Shown piece after piece: positions 62,253 through 64,000 of a stretch of 64,000 bases of DNA. Both the position numbers and the translations under genes were made by a program. The stretch covers positions 930,001 through 994,000 of the forward strand of contig NZ_CP034248.1 of the NCBI RefSeq assembly GCF_003931855.1. Direction: 5' to 3'. The notes beneath the pieces are model-generated. The model worked only from the letters and a program-made list of their open reading frames with translations, did no database searches and had not been told where the DNA came from. This stretch comes from Paenibacillus lentus. Lineage in GTDB: Bacteria > Bacillota > Bacilli > Paenibacillales > Paenibacillaceae. Position 1 is the first letter of the stretch. The number at the start of each line of letters is the position of its first letter.

Positions 62253-63016
62253 GCTCTTCCCTCCTTAGATCCATAATATATTTTGAAGATCTCTTTACAG
62301 TATTCCCCGTTCTCTTCATACACGATAAGCGGCGGAAGCACTCTAACGTCCGGCTTACCGTCCCGCAGCGCTTCGATTAATACCATATTCGCTTCCATAC
62401 CCGCCCGTGGATGAACAAAACGAATAACCTTAGGCTCTAACCGATACTGGCGCAGAAGCGTCAGGATCTCCCCCAACCGCTGGGGCTTATGCACCATCGA
62501 CATCTTACCGCCGGTTCTCAGCAGCCTCATCGATGAACTGATTACTTCCTCTAATGTGCAGTGTATCTCATGCCTCGCAATCGCTTGATGCGGATTTAAC
62601 TTTAGATCACCACCGGTTAGCGGCATGTAAGGTGGATTCACCGTTAAGGCATCGTATGCACCGTGTCCCGTCTCCTGCACAAGCTCCCGCAAATCCCCCT
62701 CCCGTATTGTGATCCGGTTCTCCAGGTAATTCAATTCCACGCTGCGCTGAGCCATATTTGCAAGCCTGGGTTGTATTTCTATGCCCTCAATCTGAGCTTC
62801 AGTACGAGTAGACAGCAGCAGCGGAATGACGCCATTCCCGGTACATAAGTCGATAATTCTGCCCCGCTTCGGTACAGAGGCAAATCTTGCCAACAGCACT
62901 GCATCCATGGAGAAGCTAAATACCTCGTCGCTTTGAATGATTCGTAATTGATGCGTCAGAAGATCATCCAGCCTTTCTTGCTCATACAATGGAACTTCTT
63001 TCGGAATTTGAGTCAT
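62249..63016 (-). CDS. trmN6: tRNA1(Val) adenine-37 N6-methyltransferase
   Basis: A Rossmann-fold methyltransferase of the YabB/TrmN6 family (255 residues). The SAM region is IDLCTGNGVIPLLL (about residue 48) and the catalytic motif is NPPYMPL (about residue 127), typical of N6-adenine methylases. The gene yazA (GIY-YIG), found between yabB and yabC in B. subtilis, is missing. Confidence 0.92.
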   Translation of the reverse strand: MTQIPKEVPLYEQERLDDLLTHQLRIIQSDEVFSFSMDAVLLARFASVPKRGRIIDLCTGNGVIPLLLSTRTEAQIEGIEIQPRLANMAQRSVELNYLENRITIREGDLRELVQETGHGAYDALTVNPPYMPLTGGDLKLNPHQAIARHEIHCTLEEVISSSMRLLRTGGKMSMVHKPQRLGEILTLLRQYRLEPKVIRFVHPRAGMEANMVLIEALRDGKPDVRVLPPLIVYEENGEYCKEIFKIYYGSKEGRA

Positions 63017-63075
63017 TGAATACTCGCCTTTCTATATAAAGGTCATTTATGAATGTTTCTGTAAATAGCTGATTG

Positions 63076-63103
63076 AAAAAAAACCGTAGGAAGCTCCTAC
63101 GGC
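63076..63103 (-). terminator. yabA terminator
   Basis: Stem CCGTAGGA/TCCTACGG followed by TTTTTTTT on the minus strand, just after the yabA stop. Confidence 0.92.
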
Positions 63104-63108
63104 TTTAC

Positions 63109-63489
63109 TCATTTATTCAGAAAAGACAAACAGAACAGGCAATCGCCTTCCGTTCGTAAATGTCCGTAATACACGTTGCAAATGTGGAATCCCTCGTGAT
63201 ACAGACGTGCGAGATTATCATAACCTTCCCCGACGATATCGATGGCTTCAACCGCTTCCTTGCCTTCTGGCAAAGAGGAATCGGCTTGATCTGAAGACGG
63301 CGACGGAAGGCGACCTTCAGTAGTCTCCCGCTTTAATATTTTGCGTAATTGCTCGTTCTCCAGCCGAAGCTGCTGATTCTCTTCCACCAGCTTCTTCACC
63401 TCTAGCATCAGCTTGCTCAATTCGCCGTGAACGGTTCCCATTTGTGCATCCAGCGCCTGTATATGCGTAAAAATATCTTTGTTCTCCAA
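63109..63489 (-). CDS. yabA: DNA replication initiation control protein YabA
   Basis: A 126-residue negative regulator of DnaA that also contacts DnaN. A leucine-zipper N terminus (about 10-55) is followed by a variable linker and a C-terminal zinc domain with His/Cys ligands in [10 protein letters not shown] and DCLFCLSFL. The start is TTG at 63489 after GGTGGGA. Confidence 0.94.
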   Translation of the reverse strand: MENKDIFTHIQALDAQMGTVHGELSKLMLEVKKLVEENQQLRLENEQLRKILKRETTEGRLPSPSSDQADSSLPEGKEAVEAIDIVGEGYDNLARLYHEGFHICNVYYGHLRTEGDCLFCLSFLNK

Positions 63490-63533
63490 GTTCCCACCCC
63501 AGAGTCATCTCTAAAGTCTATCTTGAAAATCCA

Positions 63534-64000
63534 TTACTTAACGACAACATCATCTAAAGGAAGTTCCTTGACTTTGCCTATTTCAAATAACTGCACATGA
63601 ACCGAACGCGAGCCCGCATTCAGCCCCACGACTTTCCCTTCGCCAAGTGAAGTAACCACCATCTTACCTACCGATGGCAATTCTTCCTTCACGCTTTCAT
63701 AGTTATCATGCTCAAATTTCAAACAGCACATCAGCCTTCCACAAAGTCCGGAGATCTTTGTCGGGTTAAGCGACAAGCTCTGATCCTTAGCCATCTTGAT
63801 CGATACAGGCTCAAAATCGCCCAACCAGGATGAACAGCAGAGCACCCGCCCACAAGGGCCTATTCCGCCGAGCATCTTTGCTTCATCCCGTACTCCAATT
63901 TGGCGGAGTTCGATCCGGGTACGGAAAATACTCGCTAAATCCTTAACAAGTTCACGGAAATCAACTCGGCCTTCAGCTGTGAAATAAAAAATGATTTTAT
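63534..64000 (-). CDS. ricT: RicT/YaaT (PSP1 family), 3' part
   Basis: The C-terminal about 155 residues; the 5' end lies beyond the window. Cysteine clusters GPCGRVLCCSSW and GLCGRLMCCLKF are the signature of RicT, which with RicA and RicF forms an iron-sulfur complex that assists RNase Y and promotes Spo0A phosphorylation in B. subtilis. It precedes yabA, the usual order. Confidence 0.93.
   Translation of the reverse strand, partial: KIIFYFTAEGRVDFRELVKDLASIFRTRIELRQIGVRDEAKMLGGIGPCGRVLCCSSWLGDFEPVSIKMAKDQSLSLNPTKISGLCGRLMCCLKFEHDNYESVKEELPSVGKMVVTSLGEGKVVGLNAGSRSVHVQLFEIGKVKELPLDDVVVK

Overview
The window is a stretch of a low-to-medium GC, endospore-forming Firmicute chromosome. The gene order is the reverse complement of the conserved region near dnaA in Bacillus subtilis (ricT/yaaT to lysS and the rRNA operon after it). 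Sporulation genes (spoIIE, spoVT, spoVG, sspF, yabG, yabP/yabQ, fin), Spo0A boxes and developmental promoters prove an endospore former. HU next to rqcP, nadABC inside the cluster and the general protein character suggest Paenibacillaceae, probably Paenibacillus; that genus call is inference. Nearly everything is on the minus strand; abrB is the only confident plus-strand gene.

Layout from left to right (reverse of transcription): 5' part of a 23S rRNA gene, spacer without tRNAs, complete 16S gene and its tandem promoters (1-3720); lysS, greA, dusB (3853-7352); a folate operon yazB-folK-folB-folP-pabC-pabA-pabB (7422-12498); cysK, hslO, coaX and the NAD genes nadC-nadB-nadA (12695-19074); ftsH, hpt, tilS, a small Ser/Thr kinase and a VWA protein (19481-25516); a two-gene insertion of an NRPS-like thioester reductase and a chemoreceptor behind a c-di-GMP-I riboswitch (25695-31700); spoIIE, S1 protein, divIC, yabQ, yabP, rqcP, hup, mazG (31874-38930); a SpoVB/MurJ-like flippase, spoVT, a PrsA-like lipoprotein foldase, mfd, fin, pth (39011-47590); a 640-bp GC-rich non-coding region with three tandem 71-bp repeats (47591-48230); prs, glmU, spoVG, purR, ispE, sspF, veg, yabG, rsmA, rnmV, yabE (48231-57829); a c-di-AMP riboswitch; tatD, an HD phosphohydrolase, abrB, rsmI, trmN6, yabA and the 3' part of ricT (58079-64000).

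Most genes are housekeeping: translation and tRNA modification, folate, NAD, PRPP and isoprenoid precursors, cell-wall precursor and division, transcription repair. They are mixed with sporulation regulators, as in other Bacilli. Compared with my memory of the B. subtilis order, metS, ctc, yabJ and yazA are absent from their usual places, and greA, nadABC, hup, a PrsA-like gene, the HD gene and the NRPS-like/chemoreceptor pair are present.

The most unusual items are the c-di-GMP-controlled chemoreceptor plus carboxylate-reductase unit inside the sporulation cluster, the tandem 71-bp repeat array between pth and prs, a 32-nt hairpin element found both inside the 23S gene and in the rRNA spacer with compensatory changes, a possible attenuator in the nadA leader, and an in-frame leader ORF separated from greA by a single TGA.
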